From Curtobacterium sp. MCJR17_020 (lineage in GTDB: Bacteria; Actinomycetota; Actinomycetes; Actinomycetales; Microbacteriaceae), in assembly GCF_003234365.2 (NCBI RefSeq), contig NZ_CP126260.1, forward strand, positions 1,674,001-1,738,000: a DNA stretch of 64,000 nucleotides, read 5' to 3'. How positions within the stretch are numbered: the first letter of the stretch is position 1; every line of letters begins with the position of its first letter. Shown here piece by piece: positions 16,356 through 24,995 of this stretch. Below the pieces are notes generated by a model that saw nothing but the letters and a program-made list of their open reading frames with translations, had not been told where the DNA came from and did not search any database. Position numbers and translations under genes: made by a program.

Positions 16356-16456
16356 CCCCTCGCCGCCCGAGTGCCGGGCCGCCCGGGTGCCGGCCGCTCG
16401 ACGAGTTCGACCCCCTTGACTCGCTCGACCTGCTCGACCTGCCGCCTGCTGTTCGT

Positions 16457-16514
16457 CCAGGTTCCGAAATCTGCACATCTGGCCGCACTCGATCGGCTCT
16501 TCGTGGAACCTCGG
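16457..16514. repeat. 58-bp dyad repeat (GAGGTTCC family), short form
   Basis: The element runs from AGGTTCCGAAATCTG to TCGTGGAACCTCGG. The two ends match the two end types of the longer copies, as if the middle third had been deleted. Confidence 0.7.
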
Positions 16515-16628
16515 CGAGCACGAGTGCCGAGGTGACGCGGCTGCACGACGTGACTGGGGCCGTGCGGCGCAACCGCGTCGCAGAGGTGACGGTCGCGACG
16601 GAGATGTGCCGGGCCTCCCGGTCCGCGT

Positions 16629-16719
16629 GCCGAGGTTCCACAACACGCCGCGTCCGTTGCACCGAGGTGCCAATACTGGGCTGTACGAGCGTCGAAATGC
16701 CGAGATTTCGGAACCTGGG
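16629..16719. repeat. About 90-bp dyad repeat (GAGGTTCC family), long form
   Basis: It has the left end CCGAGGTTCCACAACACGCC, a middle CCGAGGTGCC and the right end ATGCCGAGATTTCGGAACCT. It shares architecture and spacing with the copies at 16813, 52887 (inverted) and 54018. Confidence 0.8.
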
Positions 16720-16812
16720 GAGGGGCGGGCCGGGGCGGCGGGACATGACTGGTGGGGGAGGGGGGCGTGGCGGGCGGGCGTGGTGGGCGAGGGCGGGCCT
16801 TGCGGTCGGCTT

Positions 16813-16903
16813 GCCGAGGTTCCACAACATGCCGCGTGCGTTGCGCTGAGGTTCCGATGACCGGCCGCACGAGCGTCGAGATGCCGAGATTTCGGAACCT
16901 CGG
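16813..16903. repeat. About 90-bp dyad repeat (GAGGTTCC family), long form
   Basis: It has the left end CCGAGGTTCCACAACATGCC, a middle GAGGTTCCGATG and the right end GATGCCGAGATTTCGGAACC. It lies in the same orientation as the copy at 16629, separated from it by a G-rich spacer. Confidence 0.82.
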
Positions 16904-16978
16904 GGGCCTGGCGGGACCTGGGAGCGCGGCAGGCGGGCGGCACAGCACGCGGGTCGGGAGCCGGTTGCACGGCGCAAC

Positions 16979-17054
16979 ATTCGTGTGCGGCGCGCCGGGC
17001 CGCTGCGCACGAATGATGCATCACGTAGCGGGTGCTTGCATTACAGCGGTGTAA
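16979..17054. promoter_or_regulatory. Candidate operators upstream of the peptide ABC operon
   Basis: Two dyads occur: ATTCGTG...CACGAAT (16979-16985 and 17008-17014) and the perfect TTACA-GCGG-TGTAA (17041-17054). Between them lies GCGGGTGCTTGCATT, a 15-mer also present in the peroxiredoxin promoter at 41596-41610. Binding proteins are unknown. Confidence 0.45.
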
Positions 17055-17180
17055 ACAAATCGCTCCCGGTTCGATCTGTTCCGTGACAGGGTGATACCAA
17101 TGAGCGTTCCTGGCCGGGCACACAGACGTTCCACCCGCCGGTCAGGACACTTGCACCCATCTTCAAGAGAGGCATCGAAC

Positions 17181-18812
17181 ATGGCATCCGTGTTCAAGAA
17201 GCACACAGGCACGTGGGGCAGGCGCGGCATCGCGCTCGGCGCCGGAGCAGCAGCGACGGCGCTGGTGCTGACCGGCTGCGCGAGCAGCAGCGTGAGCGAC
17301 ACCGAGCTGAACGGCCTGAGCATCGGGACGACGGACAAGATCACGTCCCTCGACCCGGCCGGCTCCTACGACAACGGCTCCTTCGCCGTGCAGAACCAGG
17401 TCTTCCCGTTCCTGATGAACACGCCCGTGGGCAGCCCGGACGTCGAGCCGGACATCGCCACGAAGGCGGAGTTCACCAGCCCGACCACGTACGAGGTCAC
17501 CCTCAAGGACGGCCTCGAGTTCGCGAACGGCAACAAGCTCACCTCGAGCGACGTGAAGTTCTCGTTCGACCGTGAACTCAAGATCAACAACGAGAACGGC
17601 CCGCAGTCGCTGCTCGCCAACCTCAAGAGCATCGACACCCCGGACGACACGACCGTGGTGTTCAACCTCGACCACGCCGACCAGACCTGGCCGCAGGTGC
17701 TCTCGAGCCCCGCCGGCCCGATCGTCGACGAGGACGTCTTCAGCGCGACGAAGCTCACCAGCGCCGACGACATCGTCAAGGGCAAGGCGTTCGCCGGGCA
17801 GTACCAGATCAGCTCCTACAAGGAGAACCAGCTGATCCAGTACAAGACGAACCCGAAGTACGACGGCCTGCTCGGCAAGGCGAAGACCTCCGAGGTGACG
17901 GCCAACTACTACACCAAGGAGACCGACCTCAAGCTCGCCGTGCAGCAGGGCGACGTCGACGTTGCGTACCGCTCCCTGACGCCGACCGACATCTCGGACC
18001 TGCGCAAGGACGACAAGCTCAAGGTCACCGACGGCCCCGGCGGCGAGATCCGCTACGTGGTCTTCAACTTCAAGACGCAGCCGTTCGGCACCGGGCAGGA
18101 CGACGCCGACGAGGCGAAGGCCCTCGCCGTGCGCCAGGCCGCCGCTGACGTGGTCGACCGCGCCGCCCTGGCGAAGGAGGTCTACAACGACACCTTCACG
18201 CCGCTGTACTCGATGGTGCCGGACGGCCTCACCGGTGCGGTCCAGCCGTTCAAGGACATGTACGGCGACGGCGACGGTGGCCCCGACGTCGACAAGGCGA
18301 AGAAGACCCTCGCCGACGCCGGTGTCTCCGGCAAGGTGCAGCTCGACATCCAGTACGCGCCCGACCACTACGGTTCGGCGTCGGACGACGAGTACGCGCT
18401 GCTGAAGACGCAGCTCGAGGACTCGGGGCTGTTCACCGTCAACATCCAGTCGACGGTCTACACGACCTACGCCCAGGAGCGCACGAAGGACGCGTACCCG
18501 GAGTACCAGCTCGGTTGGTTCCCGGACTTCTCCGACGCCGACAACTACCTGTCGCCGTTCTTCACCAAGGAGAACTTCGTCCAGAACCACTACGACGACT
18601 CGGTCATCCAGGACCTCATCGCGAAGGAGCAGGCGGAGTCCGACCCGGACAAGCGTGCCGACCTGATCGAGCAGGCCCAGGAGCGCGAGGCTTCGCAGAT
18701 CTCGACGCTGCCCCTGCTGCAGGGCAAGTCCGTCGCCGTCGCCGGCAAGGACGTCAAGGGCCTGACCCTCGACGCCTCGTTCAAGTTCCGGTACGCCACC
18801 CTCAGCAAGTAG
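17181..18812 (+). CDS. ABC transporter solute-binding lipoprotein (peptide/oligopeptide type, SBP family 5)
   Basis: The 543-residue protein starts with a Tat-like or Sec signal (KKHTGTWGRRGIALGAG) and a lipobox LTGC with Cys33 as the lipidation site. The mature part has family 5 binding-protein features: an early ITSLDPA, EVTLKDGLEFANGNKLTSSDV near residue 110, and LGWFPDFSDADNYLSPFF near residue 450. Such proteins bind peptides, nickel or other small solutes. GAGAGG precedes the ATG at suitable spacing. It is the first gene of the importer operon, separated from the permeases by a hairpin that may raise its relative expression. Confidence 0.95.
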   Translation: MASVFKKHTGTWGRRGIALGAGAAATALVLTGCASSSVSDTELNGLSIGTTDKITSLDPAGSYDNGSFAVQNQVFPFLMNTPVGSPDVEPDIATKAEFTSPTTYEVTLKDGLEFANGNKLTSSDVKFSFDRELKINNENGPQSLLANLKSIDTPDDTTVVFNLDHADQTWPQVLSSPAGPIVDEDVFSATKLTSADDIVKGKAFAGQYQISSYKENQLIQYKTNPKYDGLLGKAKTSEVTANYYTKETDLKLAVQQGDVDVAYRSLTPTDISDLRKDDKLKVTDGPGGEIRYVVFNFKTQPFGTGQDDADEAKALAVRQAAADVVDRAALAKEVYNDTFTPLYSMVPDGLTGAVQPFKDMYGDGDGGPDVDKAKKTLADAGVSGKVQLDIQYAPDHYGSASDDEYALLKTQLEDSGLFTVNIQSTVYTTYAQERTKDAYPEYQLGWFPDFSDADNYLSPFFTKENFVQNHYDDSVIQDLIAKEQAESDPDKRADLIEQAQEREASQISTLPLLQGKSVAVAGKDVKGLTLDASFKFRYATLSK

Positions 18813-18826
18813 CACCACGCCCCTCG

Positions 18827-18870
18827 CGCAGGCCGCGGGCGTTCTCACGAGGAACGCCCGCGTGCCTGCG
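18827..18870 (+). terminator. Intra-operon hairpin after the binding-protein gene
   Basis: GCGGGCGTTC (18835-18844) pairs perfectly with GAACGCCCGC (18852-18861), extended outward by CGCAGGC/GCCTGCG. No T-run follows. It probably causes partial termination or protects the upstream mRNA. Confidence 0.65.
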
Positions 18871-18896
18871 CACCGGCATGAAAGGCACCCCTCCCC

Positions 18897-20006
18897 GTGA
18901 CCCTGAGCACCCCCGAGGCGACCCAGGACGTGAACGGCACCGATCCGACCAAGCCACAGGCACAACGTCGTGCCAAGAGCAGTGGCGGCGGACTCGGCCG
19001 GTACGTCCTCGTCAGGTTCCTCCTCATCATCCCGACCGTCTTCATCCTGGTGACGCTCGTGTTCTTCCTGATGCGCGTCATCGGGAACCCGATCACCGCG
19101 TCGGTCGGCGGCCGACTCACCCCGACGCAGCTGCAGGAACGCCTGCACGCCGCCGGGTACGACCGACCCGTGCTCGTCCAGTACTTCGAGTACCTCGGCG
19201 GCATCCTGCGCGGTGACTTCGGCAACGCGTCGACCGACAACCGGCCGATCACCGAGATCATCCTGCAGTACGGCGGCGCGACCGCCGAGCTCGTCTTCTA
19301 CGCCCTCATCGTCGCGCTGGTGCTCGGCATCCCGCTCGGCATGCTGGCCGCGTACACGCGCGACAAGTGGCCCGACGTGCTGCTCCGTGCCCTCGCGATC
19401 CTGACGTACGCGACCCCGGTGTTCTTCGGCGGTCTGCTGCTCAAGCTCGTCTTCTCGGTGTGGCTCGGCTGGCTGCCCCTCGGCGACCGCGCATCGACCC
19501 GGGTGGAGCTCATCCTCGACGGCATCCCCGGCGCGAGCGGCATCTACATCATCGACGCACTGCGGACCGGCAACGCGGCGGTCATCGGCGACGTGCTGCA
19601 GCACGCCGTCCTGCCGGCGCTGACCCTCGGACTGCTGACCGCCGGCATCTTCCTGCGCCTGGTGCGCGCGAACATGATCGGGTCGCTCGGCTCCGAGTAC
19701 GTCGACGCGGCCCGCTCCCGCGGTGTCCGCGAGGCGCGGCTGGTCCGGACGCACGCGTTCCGCCCCGCCCTCGTGCCGATCATCACGGTCATGGGCCTGC
19801 AGATCGCGATGCTGCTGGGCGGTTCGGTCCTGACCGAGACCACCTTCGGGTGGCGCGGCCTGGGCTTCGAGCTCAACCAGTACCTGTCGGCCCGTGACTT
19901 CGTCGCGGTCCAGGGCATCGTCGCGATGCTGGCGGTGATCGTCGCGGTGACCAACTTCATCGTCGACGTCGTCGCCGCCCTGATCGACCCGAGAGTGAGG
20001 TTCTGA
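18897..20006 (+). CDS. ABC transporter permease, DppB/OppB type
   Basis: A 369-residue integral membrane protein with a 35-residue polar N-terminus, a first span at LGRYVLVRFLLIIPTVFILVT, the DppB-type loop with YDRPVLVQYFEYLGGILRGDFG, and several more spans. The EAA motif (YVDAARSRGVREARLVRTHAFRP) contacts the ATPase. It starts with GTG at 18897; an ATG at 18878 is out of frame. It forms the translocation pore with the next gene, two bases downstream. Confidence 0.94.
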   Translation: MTLSTPEATQDVNGTDPTKPQAQRRAKSSGGGLGRYVLVRFLLIIPTVFILVTLVFFLMRVIGNPITASVGGRLTPTQLQERLHAAGYDRPVLVQYFEYLGGILRGDFGNASTDNRPITEIILQYGGATAELVFYALIVALVLGIPLGMLAAYTRDKWPDVLLRALAILTYATPVFFGGLLLKLVFSVWLGWLPLGDRASTRVELILDGIPGASGIYIIDALRTGNAAVIGDVLQHAVLPALTLGLLTAGIFLRLVRANMIGSLGSEYVDAARSRGVREARLVRTHAFRPALVPIITVMGLQIAMLLGGSVLTETTFGWRGLGFELNQYLSARDFVAVQGIVAMLAVIVAVTNFIVDVVAALIDPRVRF

Positions 20007-20008
20007 CG

Positions 20009-21013
20009 ATGGCCGACACCACCCTCGTCGACCGCCACGAGCCGCTCTGGAAGCGGCTGCCCGTGGTGGTCCAGCTCCGCAAGAGCACCGGCTGGCAGCG
20101 CGCCATGCTCATCGTCGGCGTGGTCATCTGCGCCCTGTACCTGCTCGTCGCGGTCTTCGCGCCGCTGTTGGCCCCGTACGGCTTCGGTCAGCTGCAGGGT
20201 GCGGACGGCGAGAGCTTCCCGCGCACCGGCGCACCGAGCGCCGAGCACATCTGGGGCACCACGGTCGGTGGGTTCGACGTGTTCAGCCGGGTGGTCTACG
20301 GCGCCCGGACCGCGGTCCTCGTCGTGATCGTCGCGGTCGTCGTGTCGATCATCGTGGGCGTCCTGCTCGGCCTGGTCTCCGGCTACCTGGGCGGCTGGCT
20401 CGACCGGGTCCTGGTCGTGGTCGCCGACGCGATCTACGCGTTCCCCTCGCTGCTGCTCGCGATCGTCGTGTCGATCGTGATCTCCGGCGGCAACTCGAGC
20501 TACTCGGGCGGCATCATCGCGGCGGCGATCTCGATCACCGTCGTCTACGTGCCGCAGTACTTCCGGGTGGTCCGTGCCGAGGCCGTGCGCCTGAAGAACG
20601 ACGCGTTCGTCGAGTCGGCGCGCGTGATGGGCACGAACCCGTGGCGCATCATGACCCGCCACGTGCTGCGGAACTCGACGCGGTCCCTGCCGCTCATCCT
20701 GACGCTGAACGCCAGCGACGCGATCCTGACCCTGGCCGGCCTCGGCTTCCTCGGGTTCGGCATCGGTCCGACGTCCGGCGCCGAGTGGGGCTACGACCTC
20801 AGCCGTGCGCTGTCCGACGTCGCGAGCGGCGTCTGGTGGACCGGTGTCTACCCGGGTGTCGCGATCGTGGTCCTCGTGCTCGGTGTGACGTTCATCGGCG
20901 AGAGCCTCAACGACATCTCCGACCCCCGTCTGCGTGCGCGCCGACGGCTGAAGCAGCTGGTGTCCACGCGCGACGCGCGCAACACGGCCACCGCGGATGG
21001 AGCGGGCGCATGA
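20009..21013 (+). CDS. ABC transporter permease, DppC/OppC type
   Basis: A 334-residue permease with the OppC N-terminal span (RAMLIVGVVICALYLLVAVFAP), the HIWGTTVGGFDVFSRVVYGAR motif of the DppC family and the EAA loop FVESARVMGTNPWRIMTRHVL. With the preceding permease it forms the channel of the importer. It is coupled to the ATPase gene by an ATGA overlap. Confidence 0.95.
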   Translation: MADTTLVDRHEPLWKRLPVVVQLRKSTGWQRAMLIVGVVICALYLLVAVFAPLLAPYGFGQLQGADGESFPRTGAPSAEHIWGTTVGGFDVFSRVVYGARTAVLVVIVAVVVSIIVGVLLGLVSGYLGGWLDRVLVVVADAIYAFPSLLLAIVVSIVISGGNSSYSGGIIAAAISITVVYVPQYFRVVRAEAVRLKNDAFVESARVMGTNPWRIMTRHVLRNSTRSLPLILTLNASDAILTLAGLGFLGFGIGPTSGAEWGYDLSRALSDVASGVWWTGVYPGVAIVVLVLGVTFIGESLNDISDPRLRARRRLKQLVSTRDARNTATADGAGA

Positions 21014-22686
21014 CGACCGACACCGAGAACGCACCCGTGGTCGTCGTCGACGACCTCACCGTCACCTTCGCCACCGACGGCGGCGCCGTCGACGCGGTGA
21101 AGGGCGTCAGCCTCGACGTCCGCCCCGGCGAGGTCCTCGCCCTGGTCGGCGAGTCCGGCTCCGGCAAGTCCGTCACGGCTCGGGCGATGCTCCGACTCAT
21201 GCCCGAGACGGCGACGCTCGGCGGCGCGGTGCTGCTCGACGGCACCGACGTCGTCACCGTCGGCGCGCAGAAGCTCCGCAGCCTCCGAGGGACCGCCGGT
21301 GCGATGGTCTTCCAGGAGCCGTCGACCGCCCTCAACCCGGTCTTCACGGTCGGGTGGCAGATCGCCGAGGGGCTCCGCGCCCACGGCGGCATGTCCAAGA
21401 AGGAGGCGCGGGCGAAGGCCATCGACTACCTCGGCCGGGTCGGCATCCCCGACCCCGAGACCCGCGTCGACCACTACCCGCACCAGTTCTCCGGCGGCCA
21501 GAAGCAGCGTGTCGTCATCGCGAGCGCGCTCGCACTCGAGCCGTCGGTGATCATCGCCGACGAGCCGACCACGGCGCTCGACGTGACGGTGCAGGCCGAG
21601 ATCCTCGACCTGCTCCGCCGCTGCCGCGACGAGTTCGGCACGGCGATCGTGATCATCACGCACAACATGGGCGTGGTGGCCGACCTGGCCGACCGCGTCG
21701 CCGTGATGTACCAGGGCGAGATCGTCGAAGAGGCATCGGCGACGGACCTGTTCGCACGTCCGCAGGCCGACTACACGAAGCGACTGCTCGCCGCGGTGCC
21801 CCGGCTCGAGGCGTCGACGGGCACCGCCCGCCGCGCCGCGATCACCGAGGACGTCACCCCGCTGGTCGAGGCGAAGGGGCTCGAGATCGAGTACCCCGGC
21901 CGCCTCGGCTCGCCCGCGTTCCGTGCCGTGAAGGGCGTCGACCTGGCGATCCGTCCCGGCGAGGTCCTCGGGCTGGTGGGGGAGTCCGGCTCCGGCAAGA
22001 CCACGATCGGTCGCGCCATGGCCGGTCTGACGAAGGTCACCGGCGGGTCGCTGAAGGTCCTGGGCGCCGAGATGCTCGGCTACCGGGAGCGCGACTTCAA
22101 GCACCTGCGCAAGGACATCGGGTTCGTGTTCCAGGACCCGGCGACGTCGTTCAACCCGCTGCTCACGATCGCCGAGTGCGTCGCCGAGCCGCTGGTCGTG
22201 CACAAGGAGGTGTCGAGCCCGCGTGCGGCACGGGGGCGCGTCGACGAACTCCTCGAGGCGGTCCAGCTGCCGAAGGCGTACGGGGACCGCTACCCGCACG
22301 AGCTGTCCGGTGGGCAGCGCCAGCGCGCCTCGCTCGCCCGGTCGCTCGCGCTCCGGCCGAAGCTGCTCATCGCCGACGAGCCGACGAGTGCGCTCGACGT
22401 GTCGGTGCAGGCCCGCGTGCTCGAGCTCTTCCTCGAGCTCCAGCAGGACCTGGGCTTCGCGTCGCTGTTCATCAGCCACGACCTGGCGGTCGTGGGCGCG
22501 CTGTCCGACCGGATCGCGGTGCTCTACCGCGGCGACCTGGTCGAGGTGGGCACGACGGCGCAGGTACTCGGTGCCCCGCAGCACCCGTACACGCAGCGCC
22601 TGCTGGCGTCGCTCCCGGTGCCGGACCCTGCGGAGCAGGCCGAGCGACGGCGTACGCTGGAGCAACTGGAGAACGCCGGGTCCTGA
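21010..22686 (+). CDS. Dipeptide-type ABC transporter, fused DppD-DppF ATPase
   Basis: The 558-residue protein contains two complete ATPase domains. The first has Walker A GESGSGKS near residue 47, signature FSGGQKQR, Walker B VIIADEP and ITHN. The second begins near residue 285 with GESGSGKT, signature LSGGQRQR, LLIADEP and FISHDLA. The HPYTQRLLASLPVPDP oligopeptide-transporter C-terminal motif is present after the second. The fusion supplies both motors of the importer, so the next, third ATPase is surplus. ATG at 21010 overlaps the permease stop. Confidence 0.95.
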   Translation: MTTDTENAPVVVVDDLTVTFATDGGAVDAVKGVSLDVRPGEVLALVGESGSGKSVTARAMLRLMPETATLGGAVLLDGTDVVTVGAQKLRSLRGTAGAMVFQEPSTALNPVFTVGWQIAEGLRAHGGMSKKEARAKAIDYLGRVGIPDPETRVDHYPHQFSGGQKQRVVIASALALEPSVIIADEPTTALDVTVQAEILDLLRRCRDEFGTAIVIITHNMGVVADLADRVAVMYQGEIVEEASATDLFARPQADYTKRLLAAVPRLEASTGTARRAAITEDVTPLVEAKGLEIEYPGRLGSPAFRAVKGVDLAIRPGEVLGLVGESGSGKTTIGRAMAGLTKVTGGSLKVLGAEMLGYRERDFKHLRKDIGFVFQDPATSFNPLLTIAECVAEPLVVHKEVSSPRAARGRVDELLEAVQLPKAYGDRYPHELSGGQRQRASLARSLALRPKLLIADEPTSALDVSVQARVLELFLELQQDLGFASLFISHDLAVVGALSDRIAVLYRGDLVEVGTTAQVLGAPQHPYTQRLLASLPVPDPAEQAERRRTLEQLENAGS

Positions 22687-22701
22687 CCCGACGTGACCCG
22701 C

Positions 22702-22746
22702 CCAGGAGGCCCGTCCGGCGTCGTCGACGCACGCCGGGCCTCCTGG
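22702..22746 (+). terminator. Hairpin with GGAGGCCC arms between ATPase genes
   Basis: CCAGGAGGC (22702-22710) pairs with GCCTCCTGG (22738-22746), and CCGGCGT (22715-22721) with ACGCCGG (22731-22737), across a 4-nt bulge. It is a member of the GC-rich GGAGGCCC family, placed between the fused ATPase and the extra ATPase. This suggests partial termination within the operon or a separate downstream transcript. Confidence 0.65.
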
Positions 22747-22834
22747 ACGGTCGCCTCCACAGCTGTACGCACGACGGTCCTGCCAGCGCGGTCCGTCGCG
22801 AACCGCCGCCAGGGGGCGGCGTGGAAGGGGACCC

Positions 22835-23764
22835 ATGATCGCGGTCAACGGACCGGCGGTCGTCGCGGACGACGTGTCGATCGAGTACCGGGGCGGACGG
22901 GGGTCCGAGTCGATCCGAGCGGTCGACGGGGTCAGCCTGACGGTGCGGCAGGGCGAGATCCTCGCGCTGCTCGGTGAGTCGGGGTCGGGCAAGTCGACCT
23001 TCGCCGCCGCGATCGCGGGGCAGCTCGGGTCGCACGGCGAGGGTGACGGTGCGCTGCGCCGGCACATCGTCGGGGGCGAACTGACCGTCCTCGGCCAGAA
23101 GACCCGCGGCCTGCGCGGTTCGTCCCGCAAGCTCGAGCGACTGAGCGGCCGCATCGGCTACCTGCCACAGGACGGCGCCGACCGGCTCAGCCCGGACCTC
23201 ACCGTCGGCGAGGCCATCGCCGAACCGATCTACCAGCGCGATCGCCGCTTCGGCCGCAAGGAAGCGGGACTGATCGTCGCGCGCCTGGTCGACGCCGTGC
23301 ACCTGCCGCTCGGCGTGATGCGGCTGAACACCTGGGAACTCTCCAGCGGACAGCGGCAGCGTGTCGCCCTGGCGCGGGCACTCGTGCTCGAACCCCAGCT
23401 CCTGGTCGCCGACGAACCCGCTCGCGGCGTCGACGTGCTCGTGCGCCAGTCGGTGCTCGAGGCCCTGGCGACCCTGCAGCGCAACCGGCAGTTCTCCGCC
23501 GTCGTGGTGTCCAGCGACCTGCGCGAAGCCGGCGCCCTGGCCGACCGCGTCGCCGTGATGGCCGATGCCCGGCTGGTCGGCCTCGGCACCTTCGACGAGG
23601 TCCTCGACAACCCCGTCGACCCCTACGTCAAGACCCTGGCCGCGACCGCGGCCCGCGGCGTGAAGCGCCGCCCGGCACCCACCGCCCCGCGCCGCTCGAC
23701 GGCGCCGCGCCGACCGGTCGCCGCCGGCACGGGCCCCCGCACGGACCGACAGGAGAACAAGTGA
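22835..23764 (+). CDS. Degenerate DppF-like ABC ATPase
   Basis: A 309-residue single-domain ATPase. Walker A GESGSGKST (48-55) and Walker B LLVADEP (E194) are intact. The signature is LSSGQ instead of LSGGQ (169-173), the D-loop reads ARGVD instead of SALD, and the switch histidine is replaced by Ser227 (VVVSSDL where relatives have ISHDL). The C-terminal 35 residues are a Pro/Arg/Ala-rich tail. It follows a complete fused ATPase, so it may be a regulatory or heterodimer partner rather than the main motor. It overlaps the dehydrogenase gene by GTGA, implying a shared role. Confidence 0.88.
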   Translation: MIAVNGPAVVADDVSIEYRGGRGSESIRAVDGVSLTVRQGEILALLGESGSGKSTFAAAIAGQLGSHGEGDGALRRHIVGGELTVLGQKTRGLRGSSRKLERLSGRIGYLPQDGADRLSPDLTVGEAIAEPIYQRDRRFGRKEAGLIVARLVDAVHLPLGVMRLNTWELSSGQRQRVALARALVLEPQLLVADEPARGVDVLVRQSVLEALATLQRNRQFSAVVVSSDLREAGALADRVAVMADARLVGLGTFDEVLDNPVDPYVKTLAATAARGVKRRPAPTAPRRSTAPRRPVAAGTGPRTDRQENK

Positions 23765-24762
23765 GCACCGCCACCCGAGGCCACCGCGCCGTCGTCCCCA
23801 CGTCCGGCGCCCCGCTGCCGATCGGCGCCCCGCAGTCCGGCGCCGTCGCCGTGCTGCCGGAGCCGACCGACCTGCACGTCACCGCGGTGACCGAGGCCGG
23901 CGGGACCGTCGCGCCGCTCGACGCGGACACCCGCGGGCTCGTCTGGCTGGACCCCCGCGACCCGTCCGGCCTGGCGGACGCGCTCGACGCCGCACCGGGG
24001 ATCGGCTGGGTGCAACTGCCGTTCGCCGGGGTCGACGCCTTCGCGCACCTCATCCAGGAGCACGGGGACCGCGTGCTCTTCACCTCGGCGAAGGGCGCGT
24101 ACGCGGAGCCCGTCGCCGAGCACGCCCTGGCGCTGACGCTCGGGACGCTGCGGGTCCTGCAGAAGCGCGCTCGTGCACACTCGTGGGCCACCGAGCCCGA
24201 GGGTGTGTCGCTGTACGGCCGGAACGTCGTCGTCATCGGCGCCGGCGGGATCGCGCTCGAGTACATCCGTCTGCTCGCCCCGTTCGACGTCGACGTCACC
24301 GTGGTGCGTCGCTCGACCGACCCGGTGGACGGCGCATCGCGCACCGTCACCACCGACCAGCTCGACGAGGTCCTGCCCGACGCGGACGTCGTGATGATCG
24401 CGGCGGCCATGACCTCGGGCACCGCCAAGCTCTTCGGCGAGCGGCAGTTCGCGATCATGAAGCCCTCCGCCCGGCTCGTCAACATCGCCCGCGGGGGACT
24501 CGTCGACACCGACGCGCTGGTCGAGGCCCTGCGCACCGGTGCGATCGCGGCGGCGGGGCTCGACGTCACCGACCCCGAGCCGTTGCCCGACGGCCACCCG
24601 CTCTGGTCCGAGTCCGGCGCGGTCATCACGCCGCACCAGGCGGACACCCCGGAGATGGTCGCGCCGCTGCTCGCCGAGCGGGTGCGACTCAACACCACGG
24701 CGTTCCTGGCCGGAACGGGCGAGGGGTTCGTCGGCGTCGTCGACCCGGTCGCCGGGTACTGA
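23761..24762 (+). CDS. D-isomer-specific 2-hydroxyacid dehydrogenase family protein
   Basis: A 333-residue NAD-dependent dehydrogenase. The nucleotide-binding core reads VVVIGAGGIALEYIRLL, and the catalytic signature LVNIARGGLVDTDALVEAL is followed by GLDVTDPEPLPDGHPLW and the catalytic His in ITPHQAD. These enzymes reduce 2-keto acids or oxidise 2-hydroxyacids. The substrate is not evident. Translational coupling with the extra ATPase and proximity to a peptide-type importer suggest that it acts on an imported compound, which is inference. It starts with GTG at 23761. Confidence 0.9.
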   Translation: MSTATRGHRAVVPTSGAPLPIGAPQSGAVAVLPEPTDLHVTAVTEAGGTVAPLDADTRGLVWLDPRDPSGLADALDAAPGIGWVQLPFAGVDAFAHLIQEHGDRVLFTSAKGAYAEPVAEHALALTLGTLRVLQKRARAHSWATEPEGVSLYGRNVVVIGAGGIALEYIRLLAPFDVDVTVVRRSTDPVDGASRTVTTDQLDEVLPDADVVMIAAAMTSGTAKLFGERQFAIMKPSARLVNIARGGLVDTDALVEALRTGAIAAAGLDVTDPEPLPDGHPLWSESGAVITPHQADTPEMVAPLLAERVRLNTTAFLAGTGEGFVGVVDPVAGY

Positions 24763-24841
24763 CGCGGTGCCGCCTGGCGTGGCCGGAGCGCGGCGCGCCC
24801 GGGCGGCGTGTCCGATGCGGTGAGGGGCCCCGCGGTCCTGC

Positions 24842-24847
24842 TATGCT
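24842..24847 (+). promoter_or_regulatory. Likely -10 box of tRNA-Asn
   Basis: TATGCT lies 40 nt before the tRNA 5' end. No convincing -35 box is seen at the expected distance. Confidence 0.45.
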
Positions 24848-24887
24848 GTTACCCGTTGTTCGCACGACATTCGCCAGCGGACAGTGA

Positions 24888-24960
24888 TCCTCGATAGCTC
24901 AATTGGCAGAGCAGCCGGCTGTTAACCGGCAGGTTGTTGGTTCGAGTCCAACTCGGGGAG
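24888..24960 (+). tRNA. tRNA-Asn (GTT)
   Basis: The 73-nt cloverleaf folds without mismatches in the acceptor stem (TCCTCGA with TCGGGGA, one G-T pair). The anticodon loop CTGTTAA sits on a GCCGG/CCGGC stem, giving anticodon GTT at 24921-24923. The T-loop is TTCGAGT. CCA is not encoded. Confidence 0.95.
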
Positions 24961-24965
24961 CGTCT

Positions 24966-24995
24966 GGCCCGGATCCCCACGGATCCGGGCCTTTT
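24966..24995 (+). terminator. Rho-independent terminator of tRNA-Asn
   Basis: GGCCCGGATCC (24966-24976) pairs perfectly with GGATCCGGGCC (24981-24991), with loop CCAC, followed by TTTT. It is the clearest canonical terminator in the window. Confidence 0.92.

Larger units (their letters stand above)
16356..17180. other. Gene-free 825-bp region rich in inverted repeats
   Basis: No convincing coding frame occurs between dnaG and the solute-binding protein gene. The region holds three copies of the GAGGTTCC dyad family (16457-16514, 16629-16719, 16813-16903), one GGGCCTCCCG half-site near 16610, and two regulatory-looking dyads just upstream of the ABC operon (16979-17014 and 17041-17054). Short frames that run through it are interrupted by the repeats and have no family resemblance. 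Confidence 0.75.

Noticed and set aside
16356..17180. Possible insertion sequence remnant after dnaG
   Set aside because: No transposase fragment or target-site duplication is visible; the inverted repeats are short elements also found elsewhere in the window.
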